Assembly: GCA_964444885.1 (NCBI GenBank)
Contig: CAYUIZ010000044.1
Coordinates: 1-21,911 of the forward strand
DNA length: 21,911 nucleotides
Source of the DNA: CAYRGQ01 sp964444885
Lineage (GTDB): Bacteria > Bacteroidota > Bacteroidia > Sphingobacteriales > Sphingobacteriaceae
Direction of reading: 5' to 3'
A model generated the notes under the pieces. It saw nothing but the letters and a program-made list of their open reading frames with translations. It did not search any database and was not told the origin of the DNA. A program made the position numbers and the translations under genes. Position 1 is the stretch's first letter, and the number at the start of each line of letters is the position of its first letter. Below are positions 21,865 to 21,911 of the stretch, in pieces.

Positions 21865-21911
21865 TTACTGTGTGCGCTTGAAATGCATTCGGTGGCCGTC
21901 GCTGGAAAGAA
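21865..21911 (-). CDS. Possible 3' end of a - strand gene running off the window
   Basis: Read from the window edge on the - strand, one frame gives SSDGHRMHFKRTQ followed by TAA (21865-21867). It would be the C-terminus of a gene convergent with the DUF3127 gene. Only 14 or so codons are visible, too few to name a family or to be sure that it is coding. Confidence 0.3.
   Translation of the reverse strand, partial: LSSDGHRMHFKRTQ

Overview
The window looks like chromosomal DNA of a Bacteroidota bacterium, probably from the Sphingobacteriaceae, although the genus cannot be fixed from sequence alone. The evidence is family content (four-helix-bundle S23-like protein, DUF2752/TM2 pair, DUF3127, DUF4197, paired YceI proteins, anti-sigma factor with a TonB-like tail), several -7 promoter boxes of the form TAnnTTTG, and weak Shine-Dalgarno signals. 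An exact 100-N run (10048-10147) marks an assembly gap of unknown true size.

Region 1 (1-6877, + strand) is a fatty-acid beta-oxidation operon: a MarR-type regulator, then fadN, fadA and fadE in the order known from Bacillus fadNAE, closed by a strong terminator. Both gaps in this operon carry foreign-looking material. The fadN-fadA gap holds an AT-rich four-helix-bundle gene between two inverted arrays of 7-bp units, including a perfect 26-bp inverted repeat. The fadA-fadE gap holds what looks like the decayed 3' end of a second such gene, followed by an array of a different 7-bp unit.

Region 2 (6889-9867, - strand) is a YceI / outer-membrane barrel / YceI operon with a promoter box upstream, a long stem-loop between its last two genes and its own terminator. 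Region 3 (10048-12075) has the assembly gap, a small lipoprotein, and an ECF sigma / anti-sigma pair. Region 4 (12109-15977, - strand) has a DUF4197 lipoprotein, a tandem universal stress protein, peptidase T and a nitroreductase. Upstream of pepT sits a 118-bp non-coding mobile element with 12-bp terminal inverted repeats and a perfect 9-bp target duplication. One end of a second copy, inverted, forms the first 54 bases of the window.

Region 5 (16044-18689, - strand) groups three exported hydrolases that act on phosphodiesters: an endonuclease/exonuclease/phosphatase-fold enzyme, a GDPD lipoprotein and a phosphodiester glycosidase. Region 6 (18822-21911) has overlapping DUF2752 and TM2 membrane-protein genes, an HD phosphohydrolase overlapping an RlmL-like RNA methyltransferase, a DUF3127 protein with an SSB-like C-terminal tip, and a terminator. 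Most of the window is ordinary chromosome. The unusual content is the small non-coding or cassette-like elements: the MITE and the heptamer-flanked four-helix-bundle cassettes.
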